64,000 bases of DNA, taken from the NCBI RefSeq assembly GCF_023898865.1, contig NZ_JAGSOV010000055.1, forward strand, positions 24,759 through 88,758. Direction: 5' to 3'. The DNA comes from Pseudonocardia humida. Lineage in GTDB: Bacteria; Actinomycetota; Actinomycetes; Mycobacteriales; Pseudonocardiaceae. The number at the start of each line of letters is the position of its first letter. Positions within the stretch are counted from its first letter, which is position 1. Both the position numbers and the translations under genes were made by a program. The notes under the pieces are model-generated. The model made no database searches. It was not told the origin of the DNA and was given only the letters and a program-made list of their open reading frames with translations. This document shows positions 8,284-17,097 of this stretch, piece by piece.

Positions 8284-9537
8284 TCAGGCGAGTCGCCGGA
8301 GCTCGGCGACCGGCCAACGACGATCGAACAGCGAGTCGTCGTCGAGTGTCCGAAGTCCTTGGATCAGCCGCACGTAGCCGTTCAGGTCGAGATCGCGGAG
8401 GAAGCCGAGCAGATCGGCGGCCTCGCCGGTGGCGGGTGCGACGGGTGCCACGAATCGGTCGTGCAGGTCGACCACCTGCCGGACCATGGCCAGGTGTCGG
8501 GCGCCGGGGTCGATGGACGGGAAGTTCGTCGCGGCGAAGTCCTCGGTGAACACGATCGGCTGCACGGCGATCGCCGCCCGGCCGTACCGCTGGGCCAGGT
8601 GGATGAGCAGCTCGACGTCGAAGGTCTCGTCGAACGAGGTCATCTCCGGGAGCACCGGCCGCAGCGCTGCCGCGTCGAACGCTTTGAACCCGGCCTGGGT
8701 GTCCAGCACGTGCGCGAGGTCGGGGATGAGCAGAGCACGGACGAAGTGCCGGAACAGGATGATGAGTTTGTCCGGCTTGTCGCCGGTGCTGTGCGGTTCC
8801 TCGACCGGCCCGTCCGCCTTGACCAGCACGGCGCCGGGCATGCCGTAGCGCTGGCCGAGGACGGCTGTGGCGTCCTTGTCCAAAACGGGCGCGGCCAGCG
8901 AGCCGAGTTGGGCGAGGTTCGCGGACAGGTCGGCGTCGGTGTAGCAGACGACATGCCGGGTGTCGCGCGGCTGATCGACGGCCGTGTCGATGGCGGCGGC
9001 CAGCCCGGCCAGGATCGAGCCGCCCTTGCGGGACTGGTCGGTGCTGGTCAGTGTGCGGAGGTGGGTGGTGCTCGGGCCGGTGCCGTCGATGACGTCGGCG
9101 AGTCGGATGACCCGGACGTTGCGGTAGCCCTGCTCGGCGATGATCCCGGTCATCACGTCGGCGGAGGACGGCCGGTCCGGGCAGCCGTCGTCGCACGCGA
9201 CGATGTCCCAGGTCACGTCGTCGAGGCCGGCGGTGAGCCAGTCCAGCTGACGGACCTTGGCCCGGACGAAGTCCTCGCCGTGGGGATGCTCGCGGCGGTT
9301 GGCCATGCGGCCGGTCTCGCCGTACATGGCCCAGACGACACTCAGGTGCACCGGCTGGTTCGCCGCCGCCAGTCGGTGCCGCGACAGCGCCGCGGCCCGC
9401 GCCTCCGCGGCCACGGCGGGGCGGTGGTCCCCGGTGTCGTGGTGGTCCCCGGTGTCGTGGTCGTCGGCGTAGCGGGTGGCCAGGTCGAGAACCGCCTGAT
9501 TCTCGATGTCGTCGGTGAGATCCCGTGCGTTGTTCAC
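8284..9537 (-). CDS. GT2-type (polyprenyl-phosphate glycosyltransferase-like) protein
   Basis: A 417-residue protein with a GT-A fold signature. Residues 63-80 (VHLSVVWAMYGETGRM) give the first strand, DDG at 116-118 the nucleotide-sugar region, YTDADLS at 199-205 the DxD metal site, and DTQAGFKAF at 279-287 matches the DTQ(C/A)GFK motif of dolichyl/polyprenyl-phosphate glucosyl- and mannosyltransferases. FDETFDVELL near 309 fits the family acceptor loop. No membrane segment is seen, so it is probably cytosolic or peripheral. The start is GTG at 9537. Residues ~26-38 (DDHDTGDHHDTGDH) come from an 18-bp duplication. The gene is isolated among IS remnants, with the KH gene downstream on the same strand. 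Confidence 0.7.
   Translation of the reverse strand: MNNARDLTDDIENQAVLDLATRYADDHDTGDHHDTGDHRPAVAAEARAAALSRHRLAAANQPVHLSVVWAMYGETGRMANRREHPHGEDFVRAKVRQLDWLTAGLDDVTWDIVACDDGCPDRPSSADVMTGIIAEQGYRNVRVIRLADVIDGTGPSTTHLRTLTSTDQSRKGGSILAGLAAAIDTAVDQPRDTRHVVCYTDADLSANLAQLGSLAAPVLDKDATAVLGQRYGMPGAVLVKADGPVEEPHSTGDKPDKLIILFRHFVRALLIPDLAHVLDTQAGFKAFDAAALRPVLPEMTSFDETFDVELLIHLAQRYGRAAIAVQPIVFTEDFAATNFPSIDPGARHLAMVRQVVDLHDRFVAPVAPATGEAADLLGFLRDLDLNGYVRLIQGLRTLDDDSLFDRRWPVAELRRLA
9423..9458. repeat. 18-bp tandem duplication inside the glycosyltransferase gene
   Basis: GGTGGTCCCCGGTGTCGT occurs twice back to back (9423-9440 and 9441-9458). In the minus-strand gene it encodes a repeated six-residue DHDTGD unit near the N-terminus, before the catalytic domain, so copy number could vary without breaking the frame. 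Confidence 0.85.
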
Positions 9538-9775
9538 AGAGCGTGGATGCTACGGCTGACCCGGCGGTGCGGTGCACGGACGGTGGCCACCGCCGCGATC
9601 ACCGCTGAGATCGCCTCGGTGAGTGCCTTGAACGACCAGGGCGTGGAGTTCGCGGTCCGGGCTGACGTGTCGTTCGTAGAGCGGGGCTGCAGGGTGTCCG
9701 GGCGAAGACCATGCCGAGTTCGGTCAGGTGGGCCTTGACCCCGGTTCATCGACATGGGGTGGATTACGCAGCGGC

Positions 9776-10613
9776 TCACAGGACGGTCGTTGTGTGGGTC
9801 TTCGCGTAGGTGTTCGGGGTCTGGTAGCGGCACAGGGAGTGGCGCCGGCGGGTGTTGTAGCGGGTCAGCCAGCGGAACGGCTGCCGGCGGCAGGTCGGGG
9901 CATCGGGCCAGGCCGGGGCGTCTCGGAGTACCTCGTGTTTGACGGTGGCGTTGAACGACTCGGCGAGGGCGTTGTCGGCGCTGGGCCCCCGATGGCGCCC
10001 ATGGACTGGGCCACCCCGAGTTGCTGGCAGAGCTGGGCGTAGGCGCGTGAGGTGTAGACCGAGCGTGGTCGGATTGGAAGACCGCTTCGGCCAGGCACCG
10101 CGGGTGCCCGCGGCAGCGCGCAGGGCGTCGCTGACCAGCTCGGTGCGCATGTGGTCGGCGATCGCCCAGCCGACCAGGCGCCGGGAGAAGCAGTCGATGA
10201 CCGTGGCCAGGTAGAGGTTGGTGCCGTCGGCCAAGGGTAGGTAGGTGATGTCACCGACGTAGACCCGGTCCGGTGCCGGCGCGGTGAACTCGCGCCCGAG
10301 CAGGTCGGCACCGCGATGTCGGCGGGCTCGGGGATCGTGGTGCGGACTCGGCGGCGGCGTCGGTAGCCGCGGATGCCGTGCTCGCGCATGACCGGGCGAC
10401 CCGCTTGTGGATGACCCGCCGCTCGGGTGGTGCGCCGTCGTTGAGCTCGGCGGTGATTCCGGGTCGCCCGCAGGCGGTGGACACTGCCGCGGCGCGTCCG
10501 AGGTCGGCGGCCGGCGCCGGCTGAACCGGCTCTCCCCGTCGAGCAGGCGACCCTTGCGGACGCTCCCCGGTCGGGTCGTCGCCGACCGGACCTGATCGGT
10601 CCCGAAGTCCCAC
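9776..10613 (-). pseudogene. IS3-family OrfB remnant with several frameshifts
   Basis: Pieces of one OrfB can be read on the minus strand in alternating frames: CGRPGITAELNDGAPPERRV (10440-10500), MREHGIRGYRRRRRV (10389 downward), then ADGTNLYLATVIDCFSRRLVGWAIADHM (around 10200), which carries the first catalytic Asp. These are followed by AYAQLCQQLGVAQSMG, ADNALAESFNATVKHEVL with the catalytic Glu, and RYNTRRRHSLCRYQTPN at the end. At least three frame changes are needed, so no active enzyme can be made. It is a different IS3 copy from the one at 6133-6930. Confidence 0.8.
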
Positions 10614-10642
10614 CTAGAGGAACTTGGTTCCGACCGAACAGC

Positions 10643-11443
10643 TCAGCTGATGGCCGGCAACAGGCGCCGCACGTCGGCCTCGCCCACGTGCGGCGCCAAC
10701 TCGGACAGCGTGCGCTCCAGTTCGGTCGCCTCGCGCACCAGCCAGCGCACCACCTGCGCCCGGCGCGGTTCGGCCAGCCGGGAGTCGATCGCGGCGACGC
10801 TCAGCGCTGCGACGGGGCGGCCGTCGTCGCCGCGGACCGGCACCCCGACGCCGCTGGCCCCGGGGACGATCATGCCGGCGTTCAGCGCGTAGCCCTGGGC
10901 CCGGGCCTCGCCGATGAGCTGGTGCAGCACCGCGGGGTCGCCCAGGGGGCCGGGGCCCGCGGAGCGCTCGACCAGCCGCTCGGCCTCCTCGTCGGGTAAC
11001 CAGGCCAGCAGCGCCAGGCTGCCCGCGCCGGTGCCGAGCGGGCGCCGGTCGCCCGGGCGCAGGGTGAGGGTCCGGATCGGGAACTCGCCGGTCACCCGGT
11101 CGACGCAGACGGCCTGCGCCCCGATCCGGACCGAGAGGTAGACGGTGTCGGCGGTGAGCTCGGCCAGCCGCAGGAGGTGCGGGTTGGCCAGTTCGAGCAG
11201 GCCGTGCCGGGTGGACGCCGCGGTGCCCAGCGCGACCAGGGCGAGCCCCAGGTGGAAGGCGCCGGTTGCGGTGTCCTGCTCCAGCCAGCCGAGCTGCACC
11301 AGCGTGCCCAGCAACCGGTGCGCGGTGGTCTTCTGCAGGCCGGTCGCGGCAACGATGTCGACCAGCCGGGCGCCGTCCGCCCCGCGGTCGGCCACGACCT
11401 GCACGACCGCCACGGCCCGCTCGACGCTGCGGATCCCCTCCAT
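10643..11443 (-). CDS. IclR family transcriptional regulator
   Basis: A 266-residue regulator. The chosen ATG at 11443 (MEGIRSVERAVAVVQVV) is preceded by GGAGGC; a longer frame upstream overlaps the divergent promoter and is unlikely. The winged helix contains LVDIVAATGLQKTTAHRLLGTL near residues 26-47, and the effector domain contains LRPGDRRPLGTGAGSLALLAWL and GYALNAGMIVPGASGVGVPV. It is divergent from the operon beginning at 11545 with only ~100 bases between, so it is the obvious regulator of that operon. Confidence 0.9.
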   Translation of the reverse strand: MEGIRSVERAVAVVQVVADRGADGARLVDIVAATGLQKTTAHRLLGTLVQLGWLEQDTATGAFHLGLALVALGTAASTRHGLLELANPHLLRLAELTADTVYLSVRIGAQAVCVDRVTGEFPIRTLTLRPGDRRPLGTGAGSLALLAWLPDEEAERLVERSAGPGPLGDPAVLHQLIGEARAQGYALNAGMIVPGASGVGVPVRGDDGRPVAALSVAAIDSRLAEPRRAQVVRWLVREATELERTLSELAPHVGEADVRRLLPAIS

Positions 11444-11544
11444 CGGCCCAGCCTCCCACGCTTGACTCCGGGTTCCGTTCCGGTCACATTGGGTCCGGCT
11501 CGTGGAACAGAGTACCAACAGACGGACCATCTGGAGGCGCGGGA

Positions 11545-12351
11545 TTGAACGTTCTCGTGGTGGACAGCGTCACCGATCTCGACGGCAGGGCTCCGGGCGC
11601 CGTGCTGGTCAGCGGCTCGCACGGGGGTCTGTTCAGCGGTCGGGCCGCGGCCGCGGCCGGGGTCCGCGCGGCGGTCTTCAACGACGCGGGCGGGGGGCGC
11701 GACGGCGCTGGTGTCGCCGGTCTGGCGCTGCTCGCCGGTTGCGGGGTCGCCGCGGTCGCCGTCGGTGCGGACAGCGCGCGGATCGGCGACGGCCGCGACG
11801 TCTGGCACAACGGGGTGACGACGGCGTGCAACGCGGTCGCTGCCGAGTGCGGCGTCACGCCGGGCATGGCCTGTCGGGCGGCGGTCGAGGCGATGGCGGC
11901 CAACGACCGGCGGGTCACGGTCCCGGACCCGCCGGCGCGACCGGCGCGGGCGCTGGTCGTCGGGGCTCCGGTGCGGGTCTGGGCCCTCGACTCGGCGTCG
12001 CTGGTGCGATCCACCGACGACGGGGCCGTCCTCGCGACCGGTTCGCACGGCGGGCTGCCGGGGACCGACCCGGCGCGGGCGCTGCGGTGCCGCCCGGCGC
12101 TGGTGGCCTTCAACGACGCCGGGGTGGGCAAGGACGGCGCCGGGACGGGCCGGCTGGCGGTGCTCGACGACCGCGGCGTGGCGGCGGTGACGGTCGCCGC
12201 GGCGAGCGCCCGGATCGGTGATGGGCGCTCGACCCTGGTCGACGGCGTGCTGTCGCGGGTCAACGGCGCCGCGGCCCGGCTCGGGGCGGTCCGCGGCACG
12301 GCACTGGCGGAACTGGTGGACGAACTGGTGGGGGGTGGGGGTCGTGGTTGA
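11545..12351 (+). CDS. internally duplicated protein of unknown function
   Basis: A 268-residue soluble protein, start TTG 11545, with GGAGG 7 bases upstream. It consists of two tandem copies of one ~100-residue domain: GSHGG at 24-28 and 166-170, FNDAG at 45-49 and 189-193, DGAG shortly after each, and SARIGDG at 77-83 and 221-227. The conserved His, Asp, Asn and Arg residues in both halves suggest a paired ligand or active site. No signal peptide or membrane segment is present. I do not recognise a characterised family. It is the first gene of a run with a ThDP enzyme, a transporter and an aminotransferase, so a small-molecule role in that pathway is inferred. Confidence 0.75.
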   Translation: MNVLVVDSVTDLDGRAPGAVLVSGSHGGLFSGRAAAAAGVRAAVFNDAGGGRDGAGVAGLALLAGCGVAAVAVGADSARIGDGRDVWHNGVTTACNAVAAECGVTPGMACRAAVEAMAANDRRVTVPDPPARPARALVVGAPVRVWALDSASLVRSTDDGAVLATGSHGGLPGTDPARALRCRPALVAFNDAGVGKDGAGTGRLAVLDDRGVAAVTVAAASARIGDGRSTLVDGVLSRVNGAAARLGAVRGTALAELVDELVGGGGRG

Positions 12352-14050
12352 GCGCACCGGCGGGCACGCGCTGGCGGAGATGGTCCGGCGGCACGGGCCG
12401 GGACCGGTCTTCGGCATGGGCGGCTTCCAGCTGCTGCCGTTCTACGAGGGGTTGCGCACGCTCGGCGTGCACCACGTCCTGGTCAACGACGAGCGGGCCG
12501 GGGCGTTCGCCGCCGACGCCTACGCCAGGGTGAGCGGCCGGGTCGGGCTGTGCGACGCGACGCTCGGCCCGGGGGCGACCAACCTCGTCACGGCGCTGGT
12601 CGAGTCGTCCAACGCGGGCATCCCGCTGGTGGCCGTCGTCGGCGACGCGCACCGCGGCTACGCCCGGCGCAACATGACCCAGGAGACCTGGCAGGAGCGC
12701 CTGCTCGGGCCGGCGGTCAAGGAGTACCTGCGGGTCGAGGACATCGCCCGGATCCCCGAGCTGGTGCGCCGGGCGTTCGCCGTGGCCACCTCCGGGCGGC
12801 CCGGACCCGCGGTGCTCGCGGTGCCCGAGGACGTCGCGCACGCCGAGCACGACTTCGCCGACGCCGACCTCTGGGTCGATCCCCGGTGCGCGGCGGTGCC
12901 GGCGCTGCGCTCGCGCCCGTCGCGGGCCGCGGTGGCCCAGGCCGCCGAGCTGCTGGCCGGCGCGTGGCGCCCGGTCGTGCTGGCCGGTGGCGGCGTGCAC
13001 CTCTCCGGCGCCTACCGCGAGCTGGCCGAACTCGCCGAGCTGCTGGGCGCGCCGGTGGCGCACACGCTCAGCGGGAAGGGCGCGGTGGCGTGCACCGATC
13101 CCTCCTCGATCGGCCTGTTCGGCCGCTACGACCGGTTCGCCAACGAGGTCATCGCGCAGGCCGACGCGCTGCTGGTGGTCGGCTGCAAGCTCGGCGAGAT
13201 CGCCACCCGGCGCTACGCGCTGCCGCCCCCGGACGTGCCCATGGTCCACCTCGACGTCGCCGCCGAGGAGATCGGAAGGTGGGCGCGCGTCGCCGTGGCC
13301 CTGCACGGCGACGCCCGGGAGGGCCTGCGCGACCTGGTCGAGGCGATCGGGGAGCTCCCGCAGGCGTCCCGGGAGCCCTACTGGGAGCCGTTGCGGCAGC
13401 TCTGGGCGGCCACCGCCCGACCGCGGTACACCAGCACCGAGCGCCCGGTGCACATGGCGCGGCTGATCGGTGAGCTGAACGCCGTCCTGCCACCGGAGGC
13501 GGTGCTGGTCGCCGACGGCGGATTCGCCAGCCACTGGGCCGGGCTGCTGCACGACACCAAGCGGGCCGGGCGCGGCTTCGTGGCCGACCGCGGGTTCGCC
13601 TCCATCGGCTACGGGCTGCCCGCCGCGATCGGCGCGAGCCTCGGCGCACCCGGCGCGCCGGTCGTGGCGATCACCGGCGACGGCGGGTTCAACATGGCCG
13701 CCGGCGAGCTGGAGACCGCCCGCCGGCTCGGCCTCGACTTCGTGCTCGTCGTGGTCAACAACGCCGCCTCCGGCTACGTCAAGGCCCTGCAGCACGCCGT
13801 GTACGGGCCGGGCGGCTACCAGTCCAGCGACCTGCTGGAGCTCGACTACGCCGCGGTGGCCACCGCCTACGGGTGCCGCGGCATCCGCGTGGAGGACCCC
13901 GCGGAGCTACGCCCGGCCCTGCTCGCCGGGCTGGCCGAGACCGGCCGACCCACCGTGCTGGACGTCGTGGTCACCCGCGACCCCGCCCGGATGCTGCCCG
14001 CCGCCGACAGCCGCGCGCTCACCGTGCGCCCCGGTGACCGACCCGCCTGA
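12344..14050 (+). CDS. thiamine diphosphate-dependent enzyme, acetolactate synthase-like
   Basis: A 568-residue three-domain ThDP enzyme. The catalytic Glu lies in NDERAGAFAADAYAR near residue 49. The Pyr domain continues with LGPGATNLVTALVES. The central domain carries a Rossmann-like strand (RPVVLAGGGVH). The C-terminal PP domain holds the ThDP/Mg motif GDGGFNMAAGELETA...VVVNN near residues 444-472. It belongs to the acetolactate synthase/benzoylformate decarboxylase/sulfoacetaldehyde acetyltransferase superfamily; the exact reaction is not readable. The GTG start overlaps the duplicated-protein gene by 8 bases. With an aminotransferase in the same operon, decarboxylation or cleavage of a 2-oxo acid derived from an amino compound is a reasonable inference. 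Confidence 0.85.
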   Translation: MVERTGGHALAEMVRRHGPGPVFGMGGFQLLPFYEGLRTLGVHHVLVNDERAGAFAADAYARVSGRVGLCDATLGPGATNLVTALVESSNAGIPLVAVVGDAHRGYARRNMTQETWQERLLGPAVKEYLRVEDIARIPELVRRAFAVATSGRPGPAVLAVPEDVAHAEHDFADADLWVDPRCAAVPALRSRPSRAAVAQAAELLAGAWRPVVLAGGGVHLSGAYRELAELAELLGAPVAHTLSGKGAVACTDPSSIGLFGRYDRFANEVIAQADALLVVGCKLGEIATRRYALPPPDVPMVHLDVAAEEIGRWARVAVALHGDAREGLRDLVEAIGELPQASREPYWEPLRQLWAATARPRYTSTERPVHMARLIGELNAVLPPEAVLVADGGFASHWAGLLHDTKRAGRGFVADRGFASIGYGLPAAIGASLGAPGAPVVAITGDGGFNMAAGELETARRLGLDFVLVVVNNAASGYVKALQHAVYGPGGYQSSDLLELDYAAVATAYGCRGIRVEDPAELRPALLAGLAETGRPTVLDVVVTRDPARMLPAADSRALTVRPGDRPA

Positions 14051-14073
14051 CCCGCCTCGACAAGGGAGCGACC

Positions 14074-15444
14074 ATGCAGTTCACCGTCTGGTCGGTGCTG
14101 ACCGACCTGGGGATCATCTGCGCCCTGCTGCTGCTCGCCCAGGTGCTGCGCGCCTGGGTCCGGCCGCTGCAGGCGGCCCTGCTGCCGGCCAGCATCCTGG
14201 CCGGCTTCCTCGGCCTGCTGCTCGGGCCCAACGCGCTGGACCTGCTGCCGTTCTCCGAGCAGCTCAGCGCCTACCCCGGGGTGCTGATCGTACTGATCAT
14301 GACCGCGGTGCCGATCGGCCAGGCGCTGCGGCCACGACGGATGGCCCGCCGCGTCGGTGCGCTCTACTCGTACTCGCAGGCCGGCGTGGTGCTCATGTGG
14401 GGCCTCGGGCTCGCGTTCGGGCTCGCGGTGCTGGGGCTGTTCTGGGACCTCAACGACGGCTTCGGCCTGCTGCTGGCCCTGGGCTGGGCGGGCGGGTTCG
14501 GCACCGCCGCGGCCGCCGGCTCGGCCTTCGGGCAGCACGGCTGGGCGGAGGCCACCTCGCTCGGCTACACCGCGGCCACCGTCGGGGTGGTCGTGTGCGT
14601 CATCGGCGGGCTGATCGCCACGAAGTGGGCGACCCGGCACCGGCTGACCACCGACCACGCCGGGCTCGACGAGCTGCCCCCCGAGCTGCGCACCGGGCTG
14701 CTGCCCGAGGACAAGCGCGAGCCCATCGGGACGGCGACGCTGTCGTCGAACTCGCTGGAGTCGCTGAGCCTGCACCTGGGGCTGGTCCTGCTGCCGGCGG
14801 CCGCGGCCTACCACCTCAACGAGTGGTTCGCGGACCTCTGGCCCGGGGTGTCGATCCCGCTGTTCAGCATCGGCTTCCTGCTCGGCCTGCTGCTGCACGT
14901 CGGGCTGCGGGTCTCCCGGGCCACCCGCTACGTCGACCGGCCCACGATCAGCACCCTGACCGGCACGTTCTCCGACCTGCTGGTGGCCTTCGCGATCACC
15001 TCGATCGTGCCCCGCGTGGTGGCCGACAACCTGGTGCCGCTGACCCTGCTGTTCGCCTTCGGCCTGGTCTTCTGCGTGCTGCTGCTGCGCTACGGCGCCC
15101 CGCTGTTCTTCCGCGACCGCTGGTTCGAGCGCGGGATCTTCACCTGGGGCTGGATGACCGGCTCGGTGCCCACCGGCATCGCGCTGCTGCGCATCGCCGA
15201 CTCCCGCAACCGCAGCTCGACCCTGGAGGACTTCGGGCTGGCCTACCTCGGGGTGGTACCGGTGGAGATCCTGCTGATCAGCACGGCCCCGATCGTGGTG
15301 GCCGCCGGGTTCGCCTGGGGCCTGGTCGGCGCGACGCTCGCGTTCGGCGTGCTGACCATCGTGCTGGCCCGGGTGCTGGGCTGGTGGTCGGTGCCGGTCG
15401 AGGAGGAGCGCCCGGTCGCGGTGCACGAGGAGGCCGGGCGGTGA
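14074..15444 (+). CDS. ESS/GltS-like sodium:solute symporter
   Basis: A 456-residue polytopic membrane protein with about 11-12 hydrophobic segments and a charged cytoplasmic loop (residues ~195-225). Two inverted halves are apparent. The first has ILAGFLGLLLGP near residue 48 and the glycine-rich GGFGTAAAAGSAFG near 142; the second has SIGFLLGLLLHVGL and TGSVPTGIALLRIAD near 364. This pattern matches the glutamate:Na+ symporter (ESS) family, whose members carry acidic substrates. Its stop overlaps the aminotransferase start (GTGA), so it probably imports the amino or carboxylate compound handled by the operon. Confidence 0.78.
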   Translation: MQFTVWSVLTDLGIICALLLLAQVLRAWVRPLQAALLPASILAGFLGLLLGPNALDLLPFSEQLSAYPGVLIVLIMTAVPIGQALRPRRMARRVGALYSYSQAGVVLMWGLGLAFGLAVLGLFWDLNDGFGLLLALGWAGGFGTAAAAGSAFGQHGWAEATSLGYTAATVGVVVCVIGGLIATKWATRHRLTTDHAGLDELPPELRTGLLPEDKREPIGTATLSSNSLESLSLHLGLVLLPAAAAYHLNEWFADLWPGVSIPLFSIGFLLGLLLHVGLRVSRATRYVDRPTISTLTGTFSDLLVAFAITSIVPRVVADNLVPLTLLFAFGLVFCVLLLRYGAPLFFRDRWFERGIFTWGWMTGSVPTGIALLRIADSRNRSSTLEDFGLAYLGVVPVEILLISTAPIVVAAGFAWGLVGATLAFGVLTIVLARVLGWWSVPVEEERPVAVHEEAGR

Positions 15445-16763
15445 CCGTCTGGCACCCGATGTCGGGCTATGACCCCGACCGGCGCCGCCGGACGGTGGTC
15501 GGCGGCGACGGCGTGCACGTGACCGACGCCGACGGCACCCGCTACCTCGACGGCAAGTCCGGGCTGTGGTGCGTCAACGTCGGCTACGGCCGCGACGAGC
15601 TGGCGAAGGCGGGCTACGAGCAGCTGCGGACCCTGCCCTACTACCCGCTCACCGAGTCGCACCCGCCCGCGCTGCAGCTCGCCGAGCGGCTCGACGACCT
15701 GCTCGGCGGCGGGTACGTGTGCTACTTCTCCACCTCCGGCTCCGAAGCGGTCGAGATCGCGATCAGGATCGCCCGCCAGTACCACCGCAACACCGGTGCC
15801 GCCGACCGCTGGAAGGTCGTCTCGCGCTACCGCGCTTACCACGGCGGCACGCCGAACGCGCTGGCCGCGACCGGGCAGAACCAGCGCAAGCTCGGCTACG
15901 AGCCGCTGCCGGCGGGGTTCCTGCACGTCGCCCCGCCCGACGAGTACCGCTGCCACCTCTGCGCGGGGCGCTGCGACCAGCGGTGCGCGGGCGAGGTGCA
16001 GCGGGTGATCACCGCCGAGCTGCCCGACACCGTGGCCGCGGTGCTGGTCGAACCGGTCATCGGGGGCGGCGGGGTGATCCTGCCGCCCGACGGTCACCTG
16101 GCCGAGCTGCGCGCGGTCTGCGACCGCAGCGGCGCGTTGCTCGTCGTCGACGAGGCGGTGTGCGGGTTCGGCCGGACCGGCAGGATGTTCGGCTTCCAGC
16201 ACGACGGCGTCCGGCCCGACATCGTCACCCTGGCCAAGGGCGTGACCGGCGGCTACTTCCCCCTGGCCGTCACCGCGGTGCGGCAGGAGGTGCACGAGGC
16301 GTTCCCGGCCACCGGCCCCGGCGCACTGCGCCACATCAGCACCTTCGGCGGCCACCCCGTCGGGTGCGCGATCGCGCTGGCGAACATCGACGTCATCGAG
16401 CGGGAAGGGCTCGTCCAGCGCTCCGCCGAACTCGGCCACCGGCTCCGCGCGCTGCTCGCCCCGCTGGCCGAGCTGCCCCACGTCGGCCAGGTCCGGGGGC
16501 GGGGTCTGCTGGTCGGGATCGAGCTGGTCGCCGACGAGCGGACGCGCGAGCCGGTCGACGCCGCCGCCACGCAGGCGGTGGCCGCCGAGTGCCTGCGCCG
16601 GGGCCTGATCGTCGGGACGAACACCACGACCGCGGCCGGGCTCGGCAACGTGGTCAGCGTCGGGCCGCCGCTCATCGCGAGCGAGGACGATCTCGCGTTC
16701 ATCGCCGCCACCCTCGGCGAGGCGATCAGGGGCCTGCGCGCCGCGCCGACGGGGCGCGGCTGA
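15441..16763 (+). CDS. class III PLP-dependent aminotransferase
   Basis: A 440-residue omega-aminotransferase. Features in order: WHPMSGYDP at the N-terminus, STSGSEAVEIAIRIARQYH near 95 (phosphate loop), YHGGTPNALAATG near 134, EPVIGGGGVILPP near 205, DEAVCGFGRTGRMFGF near 237 (Asp that contacts the PLP ring), TLAKGVTGGYFPL near 263 (Schiff-base Lys) and TFGGHPVGCAIA near 300. An insertion near residues 170-182 has four cysteines spaced CxxCxxxCxxxC. It resembles the taurine/beta-alanine:pyruvate aminotransferase branch. Its product would be an aldehyde or oxo acid that could feed the ThDP enzyme in the same operon. Confidence 0.88.
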   Translation: MTVWHPMSGYDPDRRRRTVVGGDGVHVTDADGTRYLDGKSGLWCVNVGYGRDELAKAGYEQLRTLPYYPLTESHPPALQLAERLDDLLGGGYVCYFSTSGSEAVEIAIRIARQYHRNTGAADRWKVVSRYRAYHGGTPNALAATGQNQRKLGYEPLPAGFLHVAPPDEYRCHLCAGRCDQRCAGEVQRVITAELPDTVAAVLVEPVIGGGGVILPPDGHLAELRAVCDRSGALLVVDEAVCGFGRTGRMFGFQHDGVRPDIVTLAKGVTGGYFPLAVTAVRQEVHEAFPATGPGALRHISTFGGHPVGCAIALANIDVIEREGLVQRSAELGHRLRALLAPLAELPHVGQVRGRGLLVGIELVADERTREPVDAAATQAVAAECLRRGLIVGTNTTTAAGLGNVVSVGPPLIASEDDLAFIAATLGEAIRGLRAAPTGRG

Positions 16764-16869
16764 TGCGGGCGGTCCGGAAGGTGCGTCCCGAACCGGGGTT
16801 CGAACTGCAGGACGGGTGGCGGTCGGGGCGCTGGTCGCGGTGGAGACCCATGTCTTCTGCGGGCACTGA
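16763..16869 (+). pseudogene. truncated zinc alcohol dehydrogenase (L-threonine 3-dehydrogenase-like) gene
   Basis: The ATG at 16763 overlaps the aminotransferase stop and begins MRAVRKVRPEPGFELQD, the start of Tdh-type zinc dehydrogenases. After a small deletion and frame change, ALVAVETHVFCGH follows, matching the LVAVEAtxICGTD region with the zinc-ligand Cys. Then it stops and the 5' end of an IS110 element takes over. The operon therefore once had, or still has elsewhere, a fifth gene for an NAD-dependent dehydrogenase. Confidence 0.6.
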
Positions 16870-17097
16870 GATGCTCCTGACTTATTGGATGAGTGCAGGC
16901 CGCTGGGTCTGCAGCCCATAGCGTGCCGAGGGTGACGGTCGGCTGGCTCGGATGCTTCTTGCCGCTCACGGGCTGGCTCACCCATAGCGTGCCGCCGGCC
17001 GTCGCCCGCCCGTGGTGTGGCTCAACAGAGGCGTGCTCAGACCTGAAGTCAGGCTGCCCACCGCGGGGCTCCCCATCCCCTGGTCGGAAGGCTGGCT
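16870..17097 (+). ncRNA. possible bridge RNA region of the IS110 element
   Basis: IS110-group elements are known to transcribe a structured bridge RNA from the noncoding end before the recombinase gene. This 228-base stretch can form hairpins such as GCCGA (16925-16929) with TCGGC (16939-16943), and CCTGA (17042-17046) with TCAGG (17049-17053) around a two-base loop. It also contains the direct repeat CCCATAGCGTGCCG at 16915-16928 and 16981-16994, and GGCTGGCTC twice. The position and structure fit a bridge RNA. The target- and donor-binding loops were not matched to flanking DNA, so this is a candidate only. Confidence 0.4.

Noticed and set aside
9423..9458. Possible CRISPR-like array
   Set aside because: Only two adjacent copies without spacers, inside a coding region.
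8047..9738. 563-codon plus-strand frame opposite the glycosyltransferase
   Set aside because: The minus strand has clear GT2 motifs (DxD, DTQAGFK); the plus frame has none.
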